DNA of 64,000 nucleotides from Leucobacter sp. cx-42 (GTDB lineage Bacteria > Actinomycetota > Actinomycetes > Actinomycetales > Microbacteriaceae). The notes under the pieces are model-generated. The model was not told the origin of the DNA. It saw only the letters and a list, made by a program, of their open reading frames with translations, and made no database searches. This document shows positions 39,101 through 47,143 of the stretch, one piece after another. Where the stretch lies: the NCBI RefSeq assembly GCF_014529985.1, contig NZ_JACVMU010000013.1:1-64000 (forward strand), given 5' to 3'. Within the stretch, counting starts at the first letter, position 1; every line of letters begins with the position of its first letter. Both the position numbers and the translations under genes were made by a program.

Positions 39101-39173
39101 GGGTCCTTAGCTCAATTGGTAGAGCGCCTGCTTTGCAAGCAGGAGGTCGCGAGTTCGATTCTCGCAGGATCCA
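39101..39173 (+). tRNA. tRNA-Ala (anticodon TGC), copy 1
   Basis: 73 nt: acceptor gggtcct / aggatcc, anticodon stem cctgc / gcagg with loop tttgcaa (TGC at 39134-39136), T arm gcgagttcgattctcgc. The 3' CCA is not encoded (a-cgg follows), so Cca-type tailing is required. Near-identical to copy 2. Confidence 0.97.
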
Positions 39174-39177
39174 CGGT

Positions 39178-39206
39178 AGAACCCCACCTCATAGAGGTGG
39201 GGTTCT
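39178..39206 (+). terminator. Terminator after tRNA-Ala copy 1
   Basis: 13-bp stem agaaccccacctc / gaggtggggttct with a 3-nt loop, followed by tttt. Confidence 0.92.
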
Positions 39207-39295
39207 TTTGTTGTGTCTGGGGAGCTGGGACCTGGTGACGCTCACGCTCACGCTCACGAGAGATCCGCGAAACGCCCATGAGTTAGCGCCCGATT

Positions 39296-39323
39296 TTTAC
39301 TCCCCGAAATTCTGGGATATAGT
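39296..39323 (+). promoter_or_regulatory. Promoter of tRNA-Ala copy 2
   Basis: tttact (39296-39301), 16 bases, tatagt (39318-39323). The -10 is identical to that of copy 1, with the tRNA starting 37 bases downstream. Confidence 0.55.
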
Positions 39324-39359
39324 TAATGAGTTCGCACGGGGAAGATCCGAGCAGACAAC

Positions 39360-39432
39360 GGGTCCTTAGCTCAATTGGTAGAGCGCCTGCTTTGCAAGCA
39401 GGAGGTCGCGAGTTCGATTCTCGCAGGATCCA
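39360..39432 (+). tRNA. tRNA-Ala (anticodon TGC), copy 2
   Basis: Same 73-nt sequence as copy 1, here followed by an encoded CCA (39433-39435). Together with eight flanking 5' bases (one mismatch) the two copies form an 82-bp direct repeat offset by 259 bp. Each copy has its own promoter-like and terminator sequence. Confidence 0.97.
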
Positions 39433-39437
39433 CCACT

Positions 39438-39462
39438 AACCCCGCCTCAGTGAGGCGGGGTT
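39438..39462 (+). terminator. Terminator after tRNA-Ala copy 2
   Basis: Stem aaccccgcctc / gaggcggggtt with loop agt and a trailing ctttgttt. It also ends the minus-strand DapA-like gene at 39489 in a convergent arrangement. Confidence 0.88.
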
Positions 39463-39488
39463 CTTTGTTTGTGGCTGGGACTGGGTGC

Positions 39489-40415
39489 TCAGTTGTGCGC
39501 GTTGATACTCATGACATCGAGTGCCCGAGCAACCAGATCACGATCGGCTGCACCGAGCCCCTGCACGGGGAGCGGAAGGCACGACGGCTCCGCGTAGCCC
39601 AACAGCTCTGCAACGGCTGCTATCGGGCGGAGGCTACCGCCAAGCTCGGTGAATAGATCCAACAGCGGCGCGAGCTGGCTCGTCACAGTGCGCAGACGAT
39701 CCGCGCTCTGTGGGTCGCCAGCGCGTACGCTCTGAGCTGCGCGGGTCAGGGCGAGAGCTTGGTCGGGGAGCGTTCCACCGAGCACGGAGTACCACGCGTC
39801 ACAGCCGGCCACCAGCCCGGTCGCTGCACTCTGGTCGCCTGAGACACCGATGGTGACGTGGGGCGGTATGACTGCGCGGATCCGGGAAACGTGTGCTTCG
39901 GCCTCAGCCGGATCGCCGGGCACCCCGGGAATCTTGATCGAAGCAATGCCAGGAAGCGCTGCGATGCGTGCGTACAGGTCGAGATCGAAGGTGAAATGAG
40001 TCGTGCGTGGGTTGTCGTAGACGATGACGGGAAGCGATGAGCGCTCGGTTGCCGCACGGAACACATCAAACACCTCATCGTGGGTGAGCGGCTGGTAACT
40101 CACAGGTGCAACGAGCACGGCCGCGGCGCCAGCACGCTCGGCGACGGAAACGTTCTCAAGCATGTGGCTTGTGCGCAACGCTCCAACGCCGATGAACACA
40201 GGCACATCTCCAGCGTTGTCCACAGCAAGTTTGGTGACGCTGGCACGTTCTTCTTGGGTGAGATAGGCATAGGATCCGGTAGATCCCAGCGCGGTGATCG
40301 AGTCAACGCTGGCGGCGACAAGGCGCTGCATGATGGCCGCGAATGCGGCTTCGTCGACGCGATCCGCGCTCATTGGGGTGAGCGGGAAGGCACTCAGGCC
40401 GGTGAAAAGAGACAC
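39489..40415 (-). CDS. Dihydrodipicolinate synthase-family lyase/aldolase
   Basis: 308 aa TIM-barrel class I aldolase. The Schiff-base lysine is in SIKIPG (Lys161), the catalytic Tyr133 in VYDNP, and GSTGSY (44-49) replaces the GTTGE of true DapA. The altered motif and its accessory location suggest a DapA-like enzyme acting on another 2-oxo acid, not lysine biosynthesis. It is the second gene of a pair, starting 8 bp after the monooxygenase-like gene. A single DnaA-box match inside it (40217) is probably chance. Confidence 0.85.
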   Translation of the reverse strand: MSLFTGLSAFPLTPMSADRVDEAAFAAIMQRLVAASVDSITALGSTGSYAYLTQEERASVTKLAVDNAGDVPVFIGVGALRTSHMLENVSVAERAGAAAVLVAPVSYQPLTHDEVFDVFRAATERSSLPVIVYDNPRTTHFTFDLDLYARIAALPGIASIKIPGVPGDPAEAEAHVSRIRAVIPPHVTIGVSGDQSAATGLVAGCDAWYSVLGGTLPDQALALTRAAQSVRAGDPQSADRLRTVTSQLAPLLDLFTELGGSLRPIAAVAELLGYAEPSCLPLPVQGLGAADRDLVARALDVMSINAHN

Positions 40416-40423
40416 CGCGGACC

Positions 40424-40765
40424 CTAGACGCTAGCGGGAATGTGCTCGAGACCGAGCGCAGGGTTGCCATAGACCGCCTGGACCTCGGAGATCACCACGC
40501 GGTATTCGCCAAGCCACTCGCCGTAGCGTGCCTTCGCGAGCTGATGGGTGTCCATGGATACTAGCGCACGCAGCGCCTCCATGCTCGACCAGTAGTACAC
40601 CTCTGCGTGCAGGCCGGTGTCCTCGTTGTGCCACGCTTCTTCGCCGAGGAACCCCGGAATCTCACGTGCGCGCTGCGCAATCTCGCTATCGATGCGGTGG
40701 AACTCGTCAGTGAGATTGCCGACCTCGAAGATGAAGGTGGAGCTGAATGTTGGCTTCGTTGTCAT
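40424..40765 (-). CDS. Antibiotic biosynthesis monooxygenase (ABM)-like dimeric protein
   Basis: 113 aa from the ATG at 40765; the frame is open to 40924 with an implausible Pro/Ser-rich extension. A ferredoxin-like ABM/NIPSNAP-type fold is suggested by FSSTFIFEVGNL, REIPGFLGEEAWHNEDTGLHAEVYYWSSMEALRALVS and a His/Tyr-rich C-terminus. Such small proteins are often stress- or heme-linked or detoxifying and are not necessarily involved in antibiotic synthesis. It precedes and probably cotranscribes with the DapA-like gene. Confidence 0.72.
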   Translation of the reverse strand: MTTKPTFSSTFIFEVGNLTDEFHRIDSEIAQRAREIPGFLGEEAWHNEDTGLHAEVYYWSSMEALRALVSMDTHQLAKARYGEWLGEYRVVISEVQAVYGNPALGLEHIPASV

Positions 40766-40806
40766 GCCCTGATTCTCGCAGGAGAGTGCGCGAGTGCGCG
40801 AGGGGG

Positions 40807-40846
40807 GTGGTGGGGCGTGGCGCGGATCCGCATCCAGCCCCACCAC
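40807..40846 (-). terminator. Hairpin downstream of the LAHTG surface protein
   Basis: Arms gtggtggggc (40807-40816) and gccccaccac (40837-40846) are perfect complements. The loop contains the palindrome gcggatccgc within a GGCGCGGATC copy (40819-40828). No T-run, so termination is inferred from position only. Confidence 0.5.
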
Positions 40847-40850
40847 AGCG

Positions 40851-42863
40851 CTATGCGCGGCCTCGGCGAGCGAGGAAGACGGCGCCTGCCCCGATGATGG
40901 TGAGAAGGCCAGCTGCCCCGGCAACCAGGGTCAAACCTGCGCCGCCAGTATGGGCGAGGTTACTGGCACCGGTGGTGTGCCCACCGTTTCCTGGGTTGCC
41001 CGGAGTCGGCTTTGGCTCCGGGTCAGGCTTTGGCTCCGGGTCTGGCTTTGGCTCCGGGTCTGGCCCCGGAGTGGCCTTTTCGACCGTCACGTCAACGGTC
41101 TGCGTTGCACTGCCGAACACATCAGTAACGGTCGCGACGACCGTGTAGTTGCCAGCTTCTGTCGGAGTGCCACTCAAAAGCTTGGAGTTCGCATTGAAGG
41201 TGACCCCTGCTGGCAGGCCGTCCATCGACCAGGTTTGCTTGCCCTGTGCGTTCGCACTGAGTGTGATCGGGGCGATCGGTTCGCCAACACGCATGGTGTT
41301 CTGTGGGGCTTGTGAGGTGATCACCGGGGCGGGACCGGTGATTGAAACAGGCTCAGATGCGCCAGACACATTCCAAAAGTCGTCGACGTACGCGAGACGG
41401 TACTGCAGTGCGACGCTCTCTTCGGTTGCTTCTACATCGAGCGTGGTGGAGTGCTCATCGAGATCGGTCCAGGCGGTGCCGTCGGGGGAGGACTGCCAAG
41501 TGATGTTGCTGGCTGCGTCTGGTTTCACCCCGTCGAGCGTCACCGCGAACCGGGCTGAGTCGCCGAGTCGAGTGACCGCGGCATTCAATGGCTGTGTGGT
41601 GATTGCAGGTGGCAAGAGCACGGTGATGCTGTTGTCGGTGTCGGGTGCTGATCCGCCACCGTTGCTCACAACGATTTCGCCGATGTCGGTGCAGCTTTCT
41701 GGGAATGCGGCCTCGTCGGCGCACGTAGCGCGCTGATCCATGTAGATGGGGACACCGTCGGTGTCGCGGAAGCTGTCTGATCGCCGATCCTCGGTGCCAG
41801 CGACCTCATTGCCAAAGATTGCAGGGGCGACAAGATCGTATTCGGTCGTGAGACCCCAGGCGCGATCTTCGCGTGCGCTACCTTCTGACGGATCGTTGCG
41901 TGGATCCACAATGAAGTCATTCATGTACCGCGCGATGGCTACCGAGCCGGTGAGCTCGCCTGAATTCGGATCGTAGCGCTCCACATACCAGGAATAGCCG
42001 GTAGAAAAGAGTGATCCGGTCTTGAGGTCTGAGCGAATCCGATCGAACTGCCAGGTAGCAAAGTTAGTGTTGGGGCCGTTCTCAATAGCAAGCGTCGCCG
42101 CGTTGAGAACAGTGATGCTCGCGCCATCAAACGCACGTCCACCTGAGCCGACAATGACGGAGTTTCCATCGGCGCTCAACGTGATTGATCCAGTACGGTC
42201 GACCCCGATGCTCTGCGATGCGGTGATCGTGCCGGTCGAGAGATCTAGCTTTCTGACAGTTCCGTACACATCGGCCATGTAATAGCTTTGGCCATCTGTG
42301 CTGATGGTGTCACGGTACGAACTCGACGAAGGAACTGGCAGGGGCGCCCCGACTAGCTCGTTCGTCAGGGTGTTGAGCGTGAACACGTGCGTGCCACCAA
42401 CGGAGAACGCGAGTACGTCAGCATCGCGCGCCGCAGACAGTGGTGAAATCTGCCCGGGAACGTCGAACCGGATCGTCTTGACGTGTTTGCGTGATTCCAG
42501 ATCAAAGACATACAGATCACGGAAGCTGTTCGCTGGGGTGTCTGTAGACGCGCGAGATGTTGCGTAGGCGTATGTGCCGGTGCGGCTGAGCGTGAGAGAC
42601 CACGGTTGCGCATTCTCAAGTTCGGTGCTCGTGGCAAGTGCCGGGTCTCGCATGACGGGAATGCGGATCGAAAGCGCATCACTCACAGCAGCCTGTTCCC
42701 CACCAAGAATGCGCGGGTCTTCGACATTCATATCTGGACTCGGAGGAGAGGGATCTGCCGGCGCAACTTCTAATACTTCCGCGGCATTGGCTGGTGCGAG
42801 GGTTACTCCGAGCAACACGGTGCCGATGACGGCTCCAATGCTCAGTCCTGTGCGCATCTTCAT
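40851..42863 (-). CDS. Large sortase-anchored (LAHTG) surface protein
   Basis: 670 aa. A signal peptide (MKMRTGLSIGAVIGTVLLGVTLAPANA) is followed by a large region (about 45-360) of WD/PQQ-type beta-propeller-like repeats (TYAYATSR; SYYMADVYGTVRKLDLSTGTITASQSIG). Next come Ig-like domains, the last being the 'putative Ig' type (WSMDGLPAGVTFNANSKLLSGTPTEAGNYTV). A PDPEPK repeat stalk then leads to the wall-sorting tail: LAHTG (about 636-640), a hydrophobic helix and RRGRA. LAxTG is the motif used by class E sortases such as the one at 50489. Probably a displayed adhesin or enzyme-scaffold protein; ligand unknown. Confidence 0.85.
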   Translation of the reverse strand: MKMRTGLSIGAVIGTVLLGVTLAPANAAEVLEVAPADPSPPSPDMNVEDPRILGGEQAAVSDALSIRIPVMRDPALATSTELENAQPWSLTLSRTGTYAYATSRASTDTPANSFRDLYVFDLESRKHVKTIRFDVPGQISPLSAARDADVLAFSVGGTHVFTLNTLTNELVGAPLPVPSSSSYRDTISTDGQSYYMADVYGTVRKLDLSTGTITASQSIGVDRTGSITLSADGNSVIVGSGGRAFDGASITVLNAATLAIENGPNTNFATWQFDRIRSDLKTGSLFSTGYSWYVERYDPNSGELTGSVAIARYMNDFIVDPRNDPSEGSAREDRAWGLTTEYDLVAPAIFGNEVAGTEDRRSDSFRDTDGVPIYMDQRATCADEAAFPESCTDIGEIVVSNGGGSAPDTDNSITVLLPPAITTQPLNAAVTRLGDSARFAVTLDGVKPDAASNITWQSSPDGTAWTDLDEHSTTLDVEATEESVALQYRLAYVDDFWNVSGASEPVSITGPAPVITSQAPQNTMRVGEPIAPITLSANAQGKQTWSMDGLPAGVTFNANSKLLSGTPTEAGNYTVVATVTDVFGSATQTVDVTVEKATPGPDPEPKPDPEPKPDPEPKPTPGNPGNGGHTTGASNLAHTGGAGLTLVAGAAGLLTIIGAGAVFLARRGRA

Positions 42864-42989
42864 GTCTGGTTCACTCCATCGTGGAAAGATCGACCACGCA
42901 CTCGCTTGACGGAGACGTAGCTATATGACGGATCTTACTGGCGTGCGTCGCTAGAAAACAGCGTCAGTATGGGCGCGGATCAGCTTCAC

Positions 42990-43005
42990 TGTTTCACGGG
43001 AAACA
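42990..43005. promoter_or_regulatory. parS-like site with one central mismatch
   Basis: tgtttcacgggaaaca matches parS at 15 of 16 bases, with t to g at position 10 of the core. It lies in the 310-bp gap 42864-43173 upstream of the surface protein gene. That gap also holds a GGCGCGGATC copy (42972) and an imperfect hairpin (ctgggttt 43039-43046 / aaacccag 43107-43114), but no gene. Confidence 0.45.
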
Positions 43006-43173
43006 TCGTAGGCCGGCCCAGGATGGTGTGGCGTAACCCTGGGTTTTCGTGGAAGAAGTGCACTTCGCAGTGGGCGGTTCGTGCCGAAAGATGGCAAAAG
43101 GTAGGGAAACCCAGAAAGCATCTCTCCGGGTATCGGGCTACTCCCGCATGCAGTCGCACCGTAATTTAGAGGT

Positions 43174-44406
43174 ATGAACACACACACCTCGAGCCGGCAG
43201 AAGCCGCCGCTGAGTATCGGGCTGACGATTTTGCACCTGCTGGCGTACGGCGTCATTGGGTTTGGGCTCGTGGTTGGGGGAGCGAGCTACATCGCGATTT
43301 CGATCGGGCTCATCCCACTCGCGGGCATCGGCCTGGTCATGCTCGTTGGTGCTGTGTACGCGTTGTTCGGCATCGGCTGGTTTGAAACTCGTCGTGTCTC
43401 AGAGCTCTACGACCTTGGCATTCCCGACCTGCGCTTCACCCGCCGCGAGACTCCGACGTTTGGCGGGTGGCTGAAGGCAGTGCTGCGGCAGTCGGTTGAT
43501 GCACGCATGTGGCGCGCGCTCGCGAACTCGCTCCTGACCATTGCGCTGGGTTTCGTGCTCCTCGTGATCTTGCAGTGGGTTTTCCAAACGTCGTTTGATG
43601 CGGTGCAGTCCCTCATTTGGGGTAACTCTGCGGCATCTTCGGGAGTGCGAATGGGAATCGCGGTTGCGGGCTTCTTTTTCTGGCTGGGCAGCCTGTACGG
43701 CGCAGCCATGCTGCACCGACTGCTCTCGATCGCGCTCATCGGTTCGGCCGTGCGAGAAGCAGAGCTCGAAGAGCGAGCTGCGGCATCGCAAGAACAGCGC
43801 AAAGGCGCGGTACGCGCAGCAGATCTTGAGCGCACCCGAGTCGAACGCGACCTACATGATGGCGTACAACCTCGACTCGTCTCAACTGCGATGACCCTTG
43901 GGCTCGCAAAAGAGATGATCGACACTGATCCTGAAACAGCAAAGACGCTCGTCGCTGAGGCCCACACCTCAACGAAGGCTGCGATCACTGAGCTGCGTCA
44001 GCTCGCCCGAGGCATTTATGCTTCCGTTCTCGATGACCGTGGTCTCGACGCAGCGCTCTCCGCGCTCGCCGCACGGTCACACATCCCAGTAACTCTCGAT
44101 GTGCAGCTCACCGGTCGGTGTAGCCGTACAGCTGAGGCAGCCGTCTACTTCGTGATTGCAGAGTCGCTGACCAACGCGGCTAAGCACTCGCGTGCGAGTG
44201 AATGTCGAGTCATAGTGCGCCTCCGAGATGATGGCACACTCTGGGCGCGAATCGAAGACAATGGCATCGGTGGCGCCACCGTAGTACCGGGTGGTGGCCT
44301 AGACGGTGTACAGAACCGCGTGCTTGCAGCGGGCGGCACGAGTACCCTTGCTAGCCCTAAGGGCGGCCCAACTACTCTGGAGGTGAGCGTGCCATGCGCA
44401 TCGTAA
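43174..44406 (+). CDS. Sensor histidine kinase with four-helix membrane sensor (NarL/LiaS type)
   Basis: 410 aa. Four hydrophobic segments (about 15-35, 40-66, 118-138 and 158-182) form the sensor. The dimerisation/phospho-acceptor box is ERDLHDGVQPRLVSTAMTLG (His228), followed by an HATPase domain with N-box NAAKHSRAS and the G-rich IEDNGIGGATVVPGGGLDG. The HisKA_3 subfamily pairs with LuxR-type regulators. Its end overlaps the regulator by 13 bp. The third gene of the operon is a secreted DUF4097-like protein, an arrangement like LiaFSR envelope-stress systems. Confidence 0.9.
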   Translation: MNTHTSSRQKPPLSIGLTILHLLAYGVIGFGLVVGGASYIAISIGLIPLAGIGLVMLVGAVYALFGIGWFETRRVSELYDLGIPDLRFTRRETPTFGGWLKAVLRQSVDARMWRALANSLLTIALGFVLLVILQWVFQTSFDAVQSLIWGNSAASSGVRMGIAVAGFFFWLGSLYGAAMLHRLLSIALIGSAVREAELEERAAASQEQRKGAVRAADLERTRVERDLHDGVQPRLVSTAMTLGLAKEMIDTDPETAKTLVAEAHTSTKAAITELRQLARGIYASVLDDRGLDAALSALAARSHIPVTLDVQLTGRCSRTAEAAVYFVIAESLTNAAKHSRASECRVIVRLRDDGTLWARIEDNGIGGATVVPGGGLDGVQNRVLAAGGTSTLASPKGGPTTLEVSVPCAS

Positions 44407-45098
44407 TGTGTGAAGACTCTGTATTGCTGCGCGAGGGGCTTGTGCGTCTCCTCGAACACGGTGGACACGAGGTTGTAGCAGCCTTGCCCGACACCACGGG
44501 CCTCATGGAAAAGGTGGCAGAAGCCAACCCCGACCTGTGTATCTTTGACGTTCGGCTCCCGCCAACCTTTACTGATGAAGGAATCCGCGCGGCTCTCGAG
44601 CTACGCCAAACGCGACCAGAGCTGCCGCTCCTCGTCCTCTCACAATATGTGGAGGAGCGATACGCGAGCGAGCTCATCGGAGCAGGTCCGAGCGGCGTGC
44701 AAACTGGTGCGTTCGGTTATCTCTTGAAAGACCGCGTTGCAGACGTCGGTGACTTCATCGCAGCAATTGAACGGATCAGTGAAGGTGCGACGGTACTCGA
44801 CCCTGAGGTCGTAGCTCAGCTCCTCGCCCGCCGTGCCAAAGACGAGCGCATGCAGCAGCTCACCCCGCGTGAGCGTTCAGTCTTGGCAGCGCTCGCCGAA
44901 GGGCGCTCGAATCAGCTGATCGCTGAGCTCCTCTTCATCTCTGAGGCGAGCGTCGAAAAGAACATCACCGCGATCTTCCAGAAGCTCGGGCTTGAGGCCG
45001 AAGACGGAAACCGTCGAGTGCTCGCCGCGATCGCGCATATTGAGAGCGCGGGCGGGCCCGCTCACACGAATCGACCGCAGAACGGAATGGGCGCATGA
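44394..45098 (+). CDS. LuxR/NarL-family response regulator
   Basis: 234 aa. Receiver domain with acidic pocket E7/D8, phospho-acceptor Asp52 (IFDVRLPP), and Lys near 113 (GYLLKDR). The C-terminal LuxR helix-turn-helix is LTPRERSVLAALAEGRSNQLIAELLFISEASVEKNITAIFQKL. Ribosome site ggagg nine bases before the ATG. Transcriptional output of the kinase encoded just upstream. Confidence 0.95.
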   Translation: MRIVMCEDSVLLREGLVRLLEHGGHEVVAALPDTTGLMEKVAEANPDLCIFDVRLPPTFTDEGIRAALELRQTRPELPLLVLSQYVEERYASELIGAGPSGVQTGAFGYLLKDRVADVGDFIAAIERISEGATVLDPEVVAQLLARRAKDERMQQLTPRERSVLAALAEGRSNQLIAELLFISEASVEKNITAIFQKLGLEAEDGNRRVLAAIAHIESAGGPAHTNRPQNGMGA

Positions 45099-46063
45099 CC
45101 GACCAACAGAATTTCACAGGGCAGCAACAGCAACCGCAGCAGTTGCCGCAATCGATGCAACAGCCGCACCCACCAACGCAGATGCCGCAGCAGCCGGCCT
45201 CCGCCCAGCGTCCAAAGCGGCGCCGCGGTGTAGCAATTGGCGTCGGTATTGCTGGCGGTGTCGTGGCGCTTGGAATGCTTAGCGCTGCTGGCATCTGGCT
45301 TGCGAGTCTCGCCTATGAAGCGACTGCTGCGAGCGAGTCACGAGCGGCCACTTCACAGGGCTTTGCGAACGACGGAAAGGTCCACCCGCAGCAACACGGA
45401 GAACGCAGTTGGACGATCGATCTTGATCTCACGAACGTGCGCGCGATTGAAGTGAACGCGGCAGCGTCTGCAATGACCGTTCAGTTCACTGACATCGAAG
45501 TCCCGACGCTGAGTATCGAAGGGAACTTTGGCTACCAATGGTCCGCGTACAACGACGAGGGCACACTACAAATCGAGCGCACTGGCAACGCGAATCCGAT
45601 GCAGATGAACGACAACGAACAAGCAACTCTTCTACTTCCTGTCGAATACGACGGGAAGCTCAGTGCCGAAATCAACGTTGGCGCGGGGGACCTATCGCTC
45701 GCGGGTGACTTCGTAATGCTCGACATAAACGTTGAGGCTGGCCGTGTTGACTACACAGGAACCGCGACCGCAGTGGAGCTCGAAGTAGGCGTGGGCGATG
45801 CAACGCTCAAGGTCACCGAGGCACGCACTATCGATGCCTCGGTAGGTATGGGGCAGGCCACCATCACGGCCGAAGGAAAACAGCCTGCGAGTGTCACAGT
45901 CGATGTCGAGCTCGGTAGTGCCGATGTGACATTGCCGGCTGGCGGTTATCGAGTGAGTACTCAGTCTGAGATGGGCAGCATTACCAACCTCCTCACACAC
46001 GATCCGAAATCTCCAAACGTGGTTGATGTCAGCGCTGAAATGGGAGAGCTCACACTTCGCTAG
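45095..46063 (+). CDS. Single-TM membrane protein with DUF4097-like beta-repeat ectodomain
   Basis: 322 aa. The cytoplasmic N-terminus is Gln/Pro-rich (QQQQPQQLPQSMQQPHPPTQ), then comes one helix (about 48-70) and an ectodomain of short parallel-beta repeats (VRAIEVNAAASAMTVQFTD; AEINVGAGDLSLAG; ELEVGVGDATLKVTE; ASVGMGQATITAEG; DVELGSADVTLPAGG; AEMGELTLR). This adhesin-like beta-helix pattern resembles DUF4097 proteins coupled to two-component systems. ATGA overlap (4 bp) with the regulator gene makes it the third cistron, so it probably modulates or reports envelope state. Confidence 0.82.
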   Translation: MTDQQNFTGQQQQPQQLPQSMQQPHPPTQMPQQPASAQRPKRRRGVAIGVGIAGGVVALGMLSAAGIWLASLAYEATAASESRAATSQGFANDGKVHPQQHGERSWTIDLDLTNVRAIEVNAAASAMTVQFTDIEVPTLSIEGNFGYQWSAYNDEGTLQIERTGNANPMQMNDNEQATLLLPVEYDGKLSAEINVGAGDLSLAGDFVMLDINVEAGRVDYTGTATAVELEVGVGDATLKVTEARTIDASVGMGQATITAEGKQPASVTVDVELGSADVTLPAGGYRVSTQSEMGSITNLLTHDPKSPNVVDVSAEMGELTLR

Positions 46064-46095
46064 GAAAGACTCTGCACCACAGCTAGTCTGAACCC

Positions 46096-47133
46096 ATGAC
46101 TGTAGAGTGGCGCCCTGATGTGCTCGGTGAAGGCTTCGAGTGCACCGATATCGACCTGGGAGAAGACACCGAAGGTCCCCTCGTTGCTACTCTGGTGCGA
46201 TCCCTGCCTGCAGAGCGGAGCTTGTGGCAGCGGCTGCTGCGATCCGCGCCCCCAGAAAAGCCAGACCTCTCCAACGTCGACGTGCTGTACGTCCACGGCT
46301 GGTCTGACTACTTTTTCCAAACTCCGCTCGCGCAATACTGGACCGCTCGCGGCGCCCGTTTCTACGCACTCGACCTGCGAAAGTACGGGCGCAGCTTGCG
46401 GCCAGGGCAGACCCCGGGATACATCGAATCGCTCGATGAATACGACGCCGAGATCGCGCGAGCGGTTGCGATCATCGGGGGAGAAGGCAGCGCGAGCGGC
46501 GCGAACCACGGCAGTACCGGCCGCGAGCTCGTCCTCCTCGGCCACTCGACGGGCGGGCTTGTGCTCAGCCTCTGGGCGGCAAACAACCCTGGGGTGGCAA
46601 GCGCGCTCATACTGAACAGTCCCTGGCTTGAATTCCAACTCTCTTCCGTTGCGCGCAAGCTCATGATGCCCATTATGAATATGAGTGCGTGGATCGCTCC
46701 TCGCGAGGCGAGTCCGCAGTTCGACTTCGGGTATTACAGCCGTGCGCAGCGTGAGGTCGGCCCCACTGAAGTGCTCGACCGGCTCAACCACGAGTGGCGG
46801 CCAGACAAGTCTCACGCGGTCTACAGCGGTTGGCTCCGTGCCGTGCTTACTGGACACGAGCGTGTTGAGAAGGGGCTACACCTCACGATCCCGGTCTGCG
46901 TGATCATGTCTGACCACGACGAAGCACCCTTGCGGTGGAGCGACGCGCTCACGACCGCTGACACGGTGCTGTCGGTGAAGGCGGTCGCGTCAGCGGCGAC
47001 GAGGCTAGGACGCTCAGTCACGATCGAACGCATCCCGAACGCGCTGCACGACGTGTTCCTGTCGCGAAAAGATGCCCGCACGGAAGCATACGCGCGGTTA
47101 AACTCCTGGGTCACAGGGTGGCGAGCAAGCTAA
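46096..47133 (+). CDS. Alpha/beta hydrolase (serine aminopeptidase S33-like)
   Basis: 345 aa, cytoplasmic, no signal. VLYVHGWSDYFF supplies the oxyanion region, the nucleophile is in LLGHSTGG (Ser151), and the C-terminal catalytic His is in PNALHDVFLS. ALDLRKYGRSLR fits monoacylglycerol-lipase-like S33 members. Substrate unknown. Follows the three-gene sensor operon by 32 bp in the same direction and is followed by a NUDIX gene after 10 bp. Confidence 0.87.
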   Translation: MTVEWRPDVLGEGFECTDIDLGEDTEGPLVATLVRSLPAERSLWQRLLRSAPPEKPDLSNVDVLYVHGWSDYFFQTPLAQYWTARGARFYALDLRKYGRSLRPGQTPGYIESLDEYDAEIARAVAIIGGEGSASGANHGSTGRELVLLGHSTGGLVLSLWAANNPGVASALILNSPWLEFQLSSVARKLMMPIMNMSAWIAPREASPQFDFGYYSRAQREVGPTEVLDRLNHEWRPDKSHAVYSGWLRAVLTGHERVEKGLHLTIPVCVIMSDHDEAPLRWSDALTTADTVLSVKAVASAATRLGRSVTIERIPNALHDVFLSRKDARTEAYARLNSWVTGWRAS

Positions 47134-47143
47134 GCTCATACGT

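Noticed and set aside
39133-39369. Open frame starting inside tRNA-Ala copy 1
   Set aside because: It begins within the tRNA anticodon arm and runs through a terminator. The protein (MQAGGREFDSRRIHG...) is the standard artefact produced by tRNA-Ala sequence.
40217-40225. Single TTGTCCACA inside the DapA-like gene as a DnaA site
   Set aside because: An isolated box within coding sequence without neighbours is likely chance.
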